Assembly (NCBI RefSeq): GCF_028610625.1 | Contig: NZ_JAQQWU010000009.1 | Span: 62,001-126,000 of the forward strand | DNA: 64,000 nucleotides | Direction: 5' to 3' | Source: Guptibacillus spartinae | GTDB lineage: Bacteria; Bacillota; Bacilli; Bacillales; Guptibacillaceae | The notes under the pieces: generated by a model | The model's input: the letters and a program-made list of their open reading frames with translations, nothing else | What the model was told of the DNA's origin: nothing | Databases searched by the model: none | Translations under genes and position numbers: made by a program | Shown here: piece by piece, positions 35,954-44,789 of the stretch | How positions within the stretch are numbered: position 1 is the first letter of the stretch | Layout: every line of letters begins with the position of its first letter

Positions 35954-36949
35954 TTATAAATAAAGGTGGGCAAGGCGTTCATATGAATCCTTTCGTTCTT
36001 TAGGGTCGTGTAAGTTAGTCAATACCATAAATTCTTCTGTCTGATAACGCTCGGCCAAGTCATCCATTTTCTTTTTAACTGTAGAAGGAGAACCAATAAT
36101 CATTCGTTTTCGATTCGTCTCGATCCTTTCTTTTTCAGTCGCTGTATATCGATATTTCTCTACTTCTTCAGGAGAGGGGATGCGACTATCGAGCCCCTTC
36201 TCAACACGTAAAAGCCATAGATCCTGACTTTGAGCAAGCTCTTCAGCATGTTCGTCTGTTTCTCCACACACAACAAAAAGCGCAATGATGGCGGAGGGGA
36301 ATGAACTATAATAGGTTGGTTTAAACATTTCGTAGTATGTTTTTAAGGTGTTTTCTCCGCGATCGGGCTTTATAAAGTGTCCAAAAACATAGCCAATTCC
36401 TAACTCAGCTGCTTTTTTAGCACTGTTTTCTCCCATACCAAGAAGCCAGAGGGAAGGCGGGTTGTTCGTTTGTGGTGCAGCTTTAATACCAGCATACTCG
36501 TGTCCCCTAGGCATGGTATCAGTTAAATAGTGTGAAAGCTCTTTTAACTGACGAGGAAACTCATTTAAGCTTTTATTGATACCGTCTGTTAAAGCCAGTC
36601 TCGTTTTTGCAGTGCCACCTGGAGAACGTCCTACACCAAGATCAATACGACCGGGGTGAAGAGCTTCTAACTGACGGAAATTTTCGGCTACTTTAAAAGG
36701 GCTGTATTGGGGGAGTAACACCCCTCCAGAACCTACTTTTATGCGATTTGTTGAGGCTGCAATATGCGCCATCATAATCTCTGGAGCTGTACTAGCTAGC
36801 CCTTTGGTACTGTGGTGTTCTGCGAACCAGTAGCGCTTATATCCTAGTTCTTCTGCTAAAATAGCAAGGTTTCGTGTCTTTTCAAGAGTTGTATATGAAT
36901 CGCTTCCTGAGGGAATGGGAGCTTGATCAAGAATACTTAAGTTTATCAA
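35954..36949 (-). CDS. LLM-class flavin-dependent oxidoreductase (luciferase-like)
   Basis: 331 aa TIM-barrel of the bacterial luciferase-like type. It begins INLSILDQAPIPSGSDSYTTL, typical of the YceB/YtmO group, and shows RYWFAEHHSTKGLASTAPEI and GSGGVLLPQYSPFKVAE in the flavin-binding part. It probably uses FMNH2 (or another reduced flavin) and oxygen; substrate unknown. TTG start at 36949 with AGGA upstream. Monocistronic. Confidence 0.9.
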   Translation of the reverse strand: MINLSILDQAPIPSGSDSYTTLEKTRNLAILAEELGYKRYWFAEHHSTKGLASTAPEIMMAHIAASTNRIKVGSGGVLLPQYSPFKVAENFRQLEALHPGRIDLGVGRSPGGTAKTRLALTDGINKSLNEFPRQLKELSHYLTDTMPRGHEYAGIKAAPQTNNPPSLWLLGMGENSAKKAAELGIGYVFGHFIKPDRGENTLKTYYEMFKPTYYSSFPSAIIALFVVCGETDEHAEELAQSQDLWLLRVEKGLDSRIPSPEEVEKYRYTATEKERIETNRKRMIIGSPSTVKKKMDDLAERYQTEEFMVLTNLHDPKERKDSYERLAHLYL

Positions 36950-37142
36950 TCGTCCTGCATCTCCTTCTATTCTCTTTGTTAGTATATGCCACCTTGTTCT
37001 ATCCTAACGCTTTACCTGAAGTTGGTATAGTAAGATGCCTTCTCTTAAAATAGAGCGGAAACACCTCTGCTGATACTTGCAACCTAACCTTACGATAGCC
37101 ATAATAAAGGGTAGAAAAAGTGTAGGAGAGAGTGAAAAAGTA

Positions 37143-37796
37143 TTGACTAATAAAATCTCAGATATAAAAGTAGATCAAAAGCATACGCGTATTTACCTTA
37201 TACGCCATGGTGAAAGTGAATGGAATGCAGCAGGAGACGTCTATTGTGGGCGAACGGATATTGGACTTTCTAAAGAAGGCATAACACAAGCAAAGAATGC
37301 AGGCGACTTTCTTAGTTCAGTGGCATTTGACCGAGCATATGCATCTCCATTGATTCGAGCACGTGATACAGCTGAACTTATTTTAGGAGAACGAAAGTTA
37401 CCGATTCAATTAGATGAACGGATTTATGAAGGAGATTTTGGCGAGTGGGAAGGAAGATCCAAAGCAGCATTTATAAAAGAAGATCCTGAATCATGGGATA
37501 ATTGGATGGCGAATCCCTGGGAAGCAAGAGCTGGCAGAACGGGTGAAACTGCTCGTGAAATGTATGAGAGAGCATCGGCTTTCTTTAAGGAAGTTAGTGA
37601 AAAACACGCAGGCGAAACCGTACTCGTTGTAGCTCATAACAATACCATTCGATTCTTTCTTGCAGGCATTTTAGGAATGCCATTTTCAAACTATCGTCGT
37701 ATCTTTCAAGATAATACAGGAATCAATATTCTTGATGTGAATGGCGATGATATCCTTATACGCAGTCTGAATATCAATGCCCATCTAGATAGTTGA
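37143..37796 (+). CDS. Histidine phosphatase family protein (phosphoglycerate-mutase-like)
   Basis: 217 aa from TTG 37143 (AGGAGAG 12 bp upstream). The frame is open back to 37077, but that start has no ribosome site. The branch-1 histidine phosphatase core shows YLIRHGESEWN (phospho-His), YASPLIRARDTAEL, IYEGDFGEWEG and the second His in VVAHNNTIRFFL. It is close to cobalamin phosphatase/PhoE-type enzymes; the physiological phosphate ester is not known. Confidence 0.87.
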   Translation: MTNKISDIKVDQKHTRIYLIRHGESEWNAAGDVYCGRTDIGLSKEGITQAKNAGDFLSSVAFDRAYASPLIRARDTAELILGERKLPIQLDERIYEGDFGEWEGRSKAAFIKEDPESWDNWMANPWEARAGRTGETAREMYERASAFFKEVSEKHAGETVLVVAHNNTIRFFLAGILGMPFSNYRRIFQDNTGINILDVNGDDILIRSLNINAHLDS

Positions 37797-37800
37797 AGAT

Positions 37801-37832
37801 AAAAAAAGCGATGCAGCTGCATCGCTTTTTTC
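37801..37832. terminator. Bidirectional terminator
   Basis: AAAAAAGCGATGCA / TGCATCGCTTTTTT, a near-perfect palindrome between convergent genes. Confidence 0.92.
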
Positions 37833-39154
37833 TATTGAGAAAGTTCTTTATATGACTTTTTGACAATGCTACTTAAGGCAATGAGGGCAATGACGTTCGG
37901 TAATACCATAAATGCATTAAATGTATCGGCAAGTTGCCAAACGAACGGAACGTTTAAGACAGTCCCAAGGACAATGAAGATAAGCACAGCGGCACGATAA
38001 TACGGCACACTTTTTTCACCGAATAAATAGTTTACGTTTGTTTCACCAAAGTAAGCCCATCCTAAAATGGTTGTAAAACTAAAGAACAACAAACTAAAAG
38101 CAATAAAGTAGACACCAAAGCCACCGAGCCCACTAGTAAAACTAGCCTGAGTTAATTCAATGCCTGTTAGATTGGAACTTGCGCCATCTGTTACGAGAAT
38201 AACAAGCGCTGTAACAGTACAAATAATTACGGTATCGATGAGAACGCCAACCATGGCCACAAATCCTTGCTGCGCAGGATGTTTCACTTCTGCCACAGCG
38301 TGGGCATGCGGGGTTGACCCCATCCCGGCTTCATTTGAGAATAATCCCCTTGCAACCCCGTATCGAATCGCTTCTTTAATAGAAGCTCCAAGTACTCCGC
38401 CTCCAGCAGATTCTGGAGTGAAGGCTGATTCAACGATAAGTGATAGCGCTGGGAGTACTTGATCAAAATGTAAGGTAAGGATGATAAGCGCCCCAATGAT
38501 ATAGAGTAACGCCATGATTGGAACCACATTTCCTGCAAATCGGGCGATACGATTGATCCCACCGAATAAAATTAAACTAATGAAAATCGCGACACCAAAC
38601 CCAATCACAAGCGGTGGGATTTGAAAGGCGGTTTGAAACGCTTCGGCTATTGAATTAGATTGCACCATATTCCCGACAAATCCAAGCGCACAAACAATAG
38701 CGATGGCAAAGAAAGCGGCTAGTTTTTTACTCCCTAGTCCATCGCGAATATAGTAAGCAGGTCCACCTTTTACAACCCCGTTTTCTTTCACACGGAACTT
38801 CTGAGCTAATACAGCTTCGGCAAAGATCGTGGCCATACCAAGAAAGGAAGAGATCCACATCCAAAAAATAGCTCCTGGTCCACCAGCTGCTATGGCAGTG
38901 GCGACGCCGGCTAGGTTTCCTGTCCCTACTTGTGCGGCAATGGCAGTTGATAGTGCCTGATAAGATGAAATGCCGTTTTGTTTCTTTTTTGAGAAAAGGG
39001 GGCCAAATGTTTGACGAAACCCTTCTTTTAAACCGGTAAACTGGATAAATCCAAGACGGATTGTGAAGAATAGTCCAGTTCCAAGAAGAAGGGAAATCAT
39101 AATAGGTCCCCATAGAATCTCATTTATTGCTTCTATTGCTTGCACTGTTGTCAA
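37832..39154 (-). CDS. AGCS-family sodium/amino-acid symporter (second paralogue)
   Basis: 440 aa from TTG 39154. The frame runs open to TTG 39214, but the extra 20 residues do not fit the family's usual N-terminus (here TTVQAIEAINEILWGP) and neither start has a strong ribosome site. The motifs GTGNLAGVATAIAAGGPGA and GLFSNEAGMGSTPHAHAVA match the copy at 27.7 kb. It is a sodium- or proton-coupled alanine/glycine importer. No nitrogen box is seen upstream. Confidence 0.9.
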   Translation of the reverse strand: MTTVQAIEAINEILWGPIMISLLLGTGLFFTIRLGFIQFTGLKEGFRQTFGPLFSKKKQNGISSYQALSTAIAAQVGTGNLAGVATAIAAGGPGAIFWMWISSFLGMATIFAEAVLAQKFRVKENGVVKGGPAYYIRDGLGSKKLAAFFAIAIVCALGFVGNMVQSNSIAEAFQTAFQIPPLVIGFGVAIFISLILFGGINRIARFAGNVVPIMALLYIIGALIILTLHFDQVLPALSLIVESAFTPESAGGGVLGASIKEAIRYGVARGLFSNEAGMGSTPHAHAVAEVKHPAQQGFVAMVGVLIDTVIICTVTALVILVTDGASSNLTGIELTQASFTSGLGGFGVYFIAFSLLFFSFTTILGWAYFGETNVNYLFGEKSVPYYRAAVLIFIVLGTVLNVPFVWQLADTFNAFMVLPNVIALIALSSIVKKSYKELSQ

Positions 39155-39243
39155 CTCGCTCTCATGAAAAAATAAGATTCTCCAATGATAGCTTATTTTT
39201 TCACTATACTTCAACCCATTAAATCGCTATGGTAAGCATTTCC

Positions 39244-40434
39244 TTAGTAATTTGTTTGAGATTGAAGTTGTTTTTCTGCTTTTTTCTGTTTTTGAATCCA
39301 TTGATAAAAGAACAAAATTCCTATAACAAAGATACCGAGTATCATGTAAAGATTGGCATATCCTAAAGTTGTCACGATAATTCCAAGTATAAATGACCCC
39401 GTAGCTATTCCCGTATCGAAAAAGGTGAAAAACGTAGCAGTAGCGTGTGCACTTCGTGATTCAGGAGCTGCTTGTATGGCTAGCGTCTGAAAGCTTGGAA
39501 CAATTGATCCATAGCCTAATCCAATTAAAGCACCAGCAAGAAGTAACATCCATGCTTCGGTAGTTAAGCTGAGTGTAAAGAGACCGAGTGCAAATAGAAC
39601 AAATGCAGGCAAGATGACCGTATTCGGTCCTCTTACGTCAAACATTCTGCCGGTGAAAGGTCTAGAGACGAGCATCGCTACAGCAAATACGGCGAAAAAG
39701 AAGCCAGCTGCTTCAAGAAGACCGATTGATTTTGCATATAGGGAAATAAATGAAATGACGCTCGCATATGAGAATGCGACGAAGAGTCCAACGAGTGCAA
39801 TAGGAAATGATTTTTTCTCAAAAAGATCATTGAACGTTAATTTATGACTTGGCGCAGGTACGCTATTTTCAATTACTTTTACTCCAAGTGTGCAAAGAAC
39901 GCCAATCGTCATAATCCCGCTTAATACAAGAAAAATGGTCATATATGATACATATTGAAGAAGGGTTAGCGCAATAAATGGCCCTGTAACTACTGCTAGA
40001 TTCATAGACATTGCAAAGTAACCAAGACCTTCTCCGCGTCGATCACGTGGAATGGTGTCTGCTGCAATACCTCCAGCTGCGGTTGTTACAATACTAAACC
40101 AAACCCCATGAAAGAAACGCAGAAGTAGTAACGCAACATAGTTATCAACTAATGGGTAAAGAAAGGAAGCTCCAGCAAAAAAAGCCGCACTTGTGACGAG
40201 CATCTTTTTTTTCCCAAACCGATCAATTAATCTACCAGAAAAAGGACGAACAATAATGGCAGATAACAGGAAAATTGTAATAATTAGACCCGCTTCAGAT
40301 TCACTCCCGCCAATTTCTTCAGTGACATAAATGGGAAGGAGAGTTAATAGCGCATAGAAAACGATAAAAATAAATAGATTACTAATTGAGATGTTTAAAA
40401 AGCTTTTGGTCCAAATTGGTTGTTTAGTAGACAA
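39244..40434 (-). CDS. MFS drug/metabolite exporter
   Basis: 396 aa with 12 predicted membrane helices. The loop 2-3 motif RPFSGRLIDRFGKKKML and its repeat SRPFTGRMFDVRG are standard for the major facilitator superfamily. Start TTG 40434 overlaps the last 11 bases of the marR gene and has AAGGAGAGAGG before it. Co-transcription with a MarR repressor suggests an efflux role induced by a toxic compound. Confidence 0.9.
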   Translation of the reverse strand: MSTKQPIWTKSFLNISISNLFIFIVFYALLTLLPIYVTEEIGGSESEAGLIITIFLLSAIIVRPFSGRLIDRFGKKKMLVTSAAFFAGASFLYPLVDNYVALLLLRFFHGVWFSIVTTAAGGIAADTIPRDRRGEGLGYFAMSMNLAVVTGPFIALTLLQYVSYMTIFLVLSGIMTIGVLCTLGVKVIENSVPAPSHKLTFNDLFEKKSFPIALVGLFVAFSYASVISFISLYAKSIGLLEAAGFFFAVFAVAMLVSRPFTGRMFDVRGPNTVILPAFVLFALGLFTLSLTTEAWMLLLAGALIGLGYGSIVPSFQTLAIQAAPESRSAHATATFFTFFDTGIATGSFILGIIVTTLGYANLYMILGIFVIGILFFYQWIQKQKKAEKQLQSQTNY

Positions 40435-40858
40435 TTGACCTCTCTCCTTTCTTTACTCCAATTTGTTTTAAAAGATAATAGAAATGAGCCTGTTCTTCAG
40501 ATGATAATTGTGAAAGCAAGGATTCTTCCAATTTTTGAATTGATTCTTTGATAATTGGTAAGAGATCTTCTGCTTCTGATGTGAGACGAACAATCCGCTC
40601 TCGTTTATCAGAACCCTCTGTTCGCGTAATCCAGTTGCTTTTCTCCATCCGCACGAGCGTGCGAGTCGTTGTGGGAGCTTCAACATTTAAATATTTCCAA
40701 ATGTCCGTCTGTTTCATTGGACCAAATTGGTCTAGGCAGTACAAAATGGTCCACTGAGAACTATAGAGGTGGTACTGTTTAAGTAATTCGTTCACTTCTT
40801 TTGTGATAAAGCGAACTTGTTGATGCAAGTTGTGAAAAATATCGCTCGTTGAAATCAT
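40424..40858 (-). CDS. MarR-family transcriptional regulator
   Basis: 144 aa winged-helix protein: GPMKQTDIWKYLNVEAPTTT contains the recognition helix region and GSDKRERIVRLTSEAEDLLP the wing. ATG start behind GGAGG. A palindrome 26-45 bp upstream of the start (40884-40903) is a likely operator, so it probably represses itself and the overlapping MFS gene. Confidence 0.92.
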   Translation of the reverse strand: MISTSDIFHNLHQQVRFITKEVNELLKQYHLYSSQWTILYCLDQFGPMKQTDIWKYLNVEAPTTTRTLVRMEKSNWITRTEGSDKRERIVRLTSEAEDLLPIIKESIQKLEESLLSQLSSEEQAHFYYLLKQIGVKKGERSIVY

Positions 40859-40883
40859 ACATCCTCCAATAAAAAGGTCATTT

Positions 40884-40903
40884 TATTTACCTGGGTAAAT
40901 AAT
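40884..40903. promoter_or_regulatory. MarR-type operator
   Basis: A perfect dyad TTATTTACC-TG-GGTAAATAA of the size MarR dimers bind, immediately before the marR start. Confidence 0.82.
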
Positions 40904-40966
40904 CACATAACGTACAGTTTAGCGATATTCTGACCAGTTGTAAAGAAAAGGTGCTTAAGAAAAAAT

Positions 40967-40990
40967 AAAAAAGCCAATTGTGGCTTTTTT
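40967..40990 (-). terminator. Terminator of the FAD-Rieske gene
   Basis: AAAAAAGCCA / TGGCTTTTTT around a 4-nt loop, overlapping the stop codon of the minus-strand gene. Confidence 0.85.
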
Positions 40991-42521
40991 AATCAAGGTC
41001 GTCTTTTAAATTCATTAGTGGTTGATCCGCTGGTCCTTCAAGCACCTCGCCATCAATACTGAAGCGAGATCCGTGACAGGGGCAATCCCATGTACGGTCA
41101 TCCTCATTCCACTTTACTTCACAATACAAATGAGTACATGTTGTATCAACTACATGGATATCTCCTTCAGGACCTTTATAGGCACCAGCTTTTTTCCCGT
41201 TTACTCGAACAATCGCGGCTTCATCATTACTAAGTTCTGAAAGTTGTTTTGTAAACGATAATTTTCCTTTAATAAATTCACTAGCCACATTTGTATTTTG
41301 AATAAGAAATGTTTTGATGCTTGGGTCTGCATGAAAGCGAGAGGGGGAGAACAGATCAATATAAGGATTGTCTTTATCTAACAGATAGTCTCGGAATAGT
41401 AAGGCTGCAGCCGTGCCATTCGTCATTCCCCATTTATGAAACCCGGTTGCAATGAGGATGTTTGGCTCGTTTTTTGTAACGGGACCTATATATGGAAGTT
41501 TATCAAGCGTAAAGAGATCTTGCGCTGACCATCTATTTACGATTTCTGATAAGCCAAATGTTTCTTCTCCAAAAAACTTCAAGGCCTGGTAATGATCAGT
41601 TACTTGATGACCTTGCCCAGCTTTGTGGCTTTCACCACCAAACAAAATGATATCTTCTCCATTCACGTGATAGCTTCTAAGGGAACGCTTTGGCATATCA
41701 GCACTTAGATACATGCCACCTGGATAGGGTTGCTTTGTTTTTGCGGCAATCACATAGGACCTTTCCGCATACATTCTAGAGAAATAAAGAGCATTTCCAT
41801 CATAAAATGGAAAGTGCGTACAGGCGATGACTGTTTGACATGAGATTTTTGCTCCATTCTTAGTCACTACAATGGGGTTTAATCCTTTTTCTACATCAAC
41901 AGCGACAGTTTGCTCGAATATTTTTCCCTGCTGCTCTTTTATCTTCTGTATAAGAGGAGAAAGATAGGCTACAGGATTAAAATGAGCTTGATCTTTCATT
42001 ACAATCGCCGCTTTAATTGAGATATCTATGGGAAGTTGATTCTGAAAGTCCCCATTAATCCCTAATTTACGGTAAGCGTTCATTTCATTCGTTAATTTAC
42101 GGGCATAGTTATCCGTTGTGGTATAGAGAAAGGCATCCTCCTCTGTGAAAGAGCATTGGATCGATAAATCATGAATGGTTTGACGAATAAATTGAAGCGC
42201 TTCGTTGTTCGCATCGTAGTAGTTTCTCGCTTTCTCTTTACCAAAGTGGTTAAATAATTCATCGTAAATAAGGTCATGTTGAGCCGTGATTTTTGCCGTC
42301 GTATGTCCCGTCGTCCCATTCAAGAGCCGATCTGCTTCGAGTAGAATAACCTGCTTGCCGGCTTTTGAGAGAAGGTAAGCTGTTGTTATACCAGTGATTC
42401 CTCCACCAACAATCACGACATCAGTGGAAATAGATTCAGTAAGTGGTGGATTGACTTCAAGCTGATGATCGTTTCGCCAAATCGGCTCAGGCTTTTCGGG
42501 CCACGTATTGTTAACGTTCAA
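40989..42521 (-). CDS. FAD-dependent oxidoreductase with C-terminal Rieske domain (YhfW-like)
   Basis: 510 aa. The N-terminal DAO-type FAD domain starts with the Rossmann motif VVIVGGGITGITTAYLLSKA; the last 90 residues are a Rieske [2Fe-2S] domain with CTHLYC and CPCHGSRF as cluster ligands. The combination is found in B. subtilis YhfW and relatives, with unknown substrate. TTG start at 42521 behind AGGGGGAA. Monocistronic. Confidence 0.9.
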   Translation of the reverse strand: MNVNNTWPEKPEPIWRNDHQLEVNPPLTESISTDVVIVGGGITGITTAYLLSKAGKQVILLEADRLLNGTTGHTTAKITAQHDLIYDELFNHFGKEKARNYYDANNEALQFIRQTIHDLSIQCSFTEEDAFLYTTTDNYARKLTNEMNAYRKLGINGDFQNQLPIDISIKAAIVMKDQAHFNPVAYLSPLIQKIKEQQGKIFEQTVAVDVEKGLNPIVVTKNGAKISCQTVIACTHFPFYDGNALYFSRMYAERSYVIAAKTKQPYPGGMYLSADMPKRSLRSYHVNGEDIILFGGESHKAGQGHQVTDHYQALKFFGEETFGLSEIVNRWSAQDLFTLDKLPYIGPVTKNEPNILIATGFHKWGMTNGTAAALLFRDYLLDKDNPYIDLFSPSRFHADPSIKTFLIQNTNVASEFIKGKLSFTKQLSELSNDEAAIVRVNGKKAGAYKGPEGDIHVVDTTCTHLYCEVKWNEDDRTWDCPCHGSRFSIDGEVLEGPADQPLMNLKDDLD

Positions 42522-42700
42522 TTCGATTCCCCCTATAGGTTTATATCCTCATCCTATTTTTTCCACCAAACCATTTTTCATTCATGATGAAGGGGAAGAA
42601 GGAAGGGGTGCGATTGAACCAATTAAATAAAATATGGAAAATTGACACAATATTTCTTGTAGGAGAACTTAATCTAAATTATGATAAAAGTATTTAGTTG

Positions 42701-42709
42701 TTCGACAAA
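42701..42709 (-). promoter_or_regulatory. Spo0A-box match upstream of the GGDEF gene
   Basis: TTCGACAAA is the complement of TTTGTCGAA, a perfect 0A box, 31 bp before the next gene's start. A single 9-mer, so suggestive only. Confidence 0.4.
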
Positions 42710-42739
42710 ATTCACTCTTGATCTCAAGGGGGAGGCTTT

Positions 42740-44335
42740 ATGATGGAAAAATATAAGAAGAAATTCCTTTCGAATATGGAAGAGAAATATGAGGAAATAA
42801 AGACTAGAAATGACACTGTTACAGAGAAAGAATTGTATCAGTTATTACATACGTTTAAAGGAACTGCAGGCACGGTTGGGTATACAAAAGCTGCTGAAAA
42901 AGCTGAAGCCCTTCTCAATCAATTTGAATTTGAAAGCGAGCGCTATTATAGCGGTGAAGAGACAATAAGGATTTTGGATAATGTCATGGATGGCATTCGT
43001 GAAGAAGGCCCCGAGGCTAGTAATAAAGAGGTCGACGCACCTAAAATGATTATGATCATTAATTCAAATCCCCTTTATTTAATTGAGATGAAAGAGAATT
43101 TAGAAAGAACAGGGTACATTGTCTTTGCTGCTATGGATTTATCGAAGGCCCGTGCAGCTTTGTATGACATGTACCCTGACTGCATCATCATAGAGTTTCA
43201 ATTAATTGAAAGAGACGAGAGTGGAGTTGCAAGAGAAGTGAGAGAGAAAGCAGAGCTCCAATTCATTCCTCTTATACTAACGAGCACAGAAAGGAAAGAT
43301 TCTAATCGGATGAAAGCCTATGAATTTGGGGCTGATGACTTTCTCGATTTAGACGTGGAAAAAGAGGAGTACTTGTTACGAGTGAATCGTAAAATTGAGA
43401 AAAGGAAAATGATTGTGCACTCTGTATTAACCGATGAATTAACGGGTGCCTATAATCGTAAATTCCTCGACAGTCAACTCAACTATATGCGCTATGATCT
43501 CGTACGAAATGGGGAAAATGCTTCTTTAATTATTTTTGATATTGATCACTTTAAATCAGTCAATGACAAGTATGGGCACCTTATGGGAGACCAAGTATTA
43601 AAAAGTCTTGCTCAATTTATCATAGAAGAAAAACGAAATACAGATACATTTATACGATATGGTGGTGAAGAGTTTGTATTGATTCTTCCCGATACAAATT
43701 CGAATCAAGCGGCTAGATTTCTTGAGAGACTTTTAGAAGGTTTCAAAAAGAAAGTGTTCCGAACAAATAATCATTCTTTTTCTGTCACATTTTCAGCTGG
43801 GGTTGTTGAGATAGATGCTTCTTCCTCAAATCAACAACTATTAAATTATGCGGATGAAGCTCTCTATCGAGCCAAAGCTAATGGAAGAGACCAGGTAATT
43901 GTTTATCAAAGTGACAATGGATCGTCTAAACGACTTAAGTCCATTCGGATTGCTATTGTCGATGATGATGAAATTATGAGAAATCTTCTAACCTCTAAGC
44001 TTAGTGATTTCTCCATTGATGGAAACTATGATATAGAAGTAAAAAGTTATGAAGAAGGCTACTCGTTCTTCGAAGATACATGGCATAAAACGGGTGCTCC
44101 ATGCCTCGTTCTTCTTGATGGCATTATGCCTGGTATGGACGGAAATGAAGTACTTAGTAAACTGCGAGAAGAGCAAGATTCTAGTGATTATGCTGTCATG
44201 ATGTTAACGGGAAGAAAAGCAGAAAAAGATATCATTCAATCACTAGAACTTGGTGCAGATGACTATATTACAAAGCCATTTAGGATCGAAGAGCTTGAGG
44301 CAAGAATCAATAAACTAATACAAAAGATATTATAA
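42740..44335 (+). CDS. HPt-REC-GGDEF-REC signalling protein (diguanylate cyclase)
   Basis: 531 aa. The HPt domain at residues 1-90 has His37 in HTFKGTAG. A receiver-like domain at 105-220 has Glu152 in place of the phosphoacceptor Asp and lacks the acidic pocket. The GGDEF domain at 230-390 has an active GGEEF (308-312) and an I-site RxxD (R299, D302). A C-terminal receiver at 402-530 is intact, with D460. It should make c-di-GMP under control of phosphotransfer. It is followed by a lone receiver and a hybrid kinase, which are likely partners. Start is ATG 42740 or 42743 behind GGGGGAGG. Confidence 0.9.
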   Translation: MMEKYKKKFLSNMEEKYEEIKTRNDTVTEKELYQLLHTFKGTAGTVGYTKAAEKAEALLNQFEFESERYYSGEETIRILDNVMDGIREEGPEASNKEVDAPKMIMIINSNPLYLIEMKENLERTGYIVFAAMDLSKARAALYDMYPDCIIIEFQLIERDESGVAREVREKAELQFIPLILTSTERKDSNRMKAYEFGADDFLDLDVEKEEYLLRVNRKIEKRKMIVHSVLTDELTGAYNRKFLDSQLNYMRYDLVRNGENASLIIFDIDHFKSVNDKYGHLMGDQVLKSLAQFIIEEKRNTDTFIRYGGEEFVLILPDTNSNQAARFLERLLEGFKKKVFRTNNHSFSVTFSAGVVEIDASSSNQQLLNYADEALYRAKANGRDQVIVYQSDNGSSKRLKSIRIAIVDDDEIMRNLLTSKLSDFSIDGNYDIEVKSYEEGYSFFEDTWHKTGAPCLVLLDGIMPGMDGNEVLSKLREEQDSSDYAVMMLTGRKAEKDIIQSLELGADDYITKPFRIEELEARINKLIQKIL

Positions 44336-44423
44336 ATTCTTCTATACTAAATTATTAGTAGAATTCGGTCGATATAGTTACTAGAAAGATTTCTAACTAG
44401 AACCTACAGAAACGAGGGGAAAT

Positions 44424-44789
44424 ATGGGTTTAAAACTATTAGTAGCAGAAGATGAAGAGATCCTCAGAATGTTAATCGTTGATACCCTTGAAGACGATGA
44501 CTATGAGATTGACGAAGCTGAAGATGGTGCTGAAGCATATGAGCTCATCAGCAACAATGACTATGATCTAGTCTTGCTTGATTACATGATGCCTGAGATG
44601 ACTGGTCTTGAAGTGATCAAAAAGGTACGGTCTGAAGGGAATATGGATGTCAAAATCATGATGTTAACGGCAAAGGCGCAGAAAAAAGATGAAGAGATTG
44701 CAAGAAGTACAGGGGCGAATTATTTTATTTCAAAGCCATTTAGTCCAGTTGTTCTTGCTAGCATGGTAGGAGATATTTTAGGTGAATAG
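44424..44789 (+). CDS. Single-domain response regulator (CheY-like)
   Basis: 121 aa consisting only of a receiver: acidic pocket AEDEE, phosphoacceptor Asp53 in LVLLDYMMPEMTG, Thr in MMLTAK and Lys in ISKPFSP. It has no output domain, so it would act as a phosphate shuttle between the kinase and the HPt, or by protein contact. It overlaps the kinase gene by eight bases. Confidence 0.92.
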   Translation: MGLKLLVAEDEEILRMLIVDTLEDDDYEIDEAEDGAEAYELISNNDYDLVLLDYMMPEMTGLEVIKKVRSEGNMDVKIMMLTAKAQKKDEEIARSTGANYFISKPFSPVVLASMVGDILGE

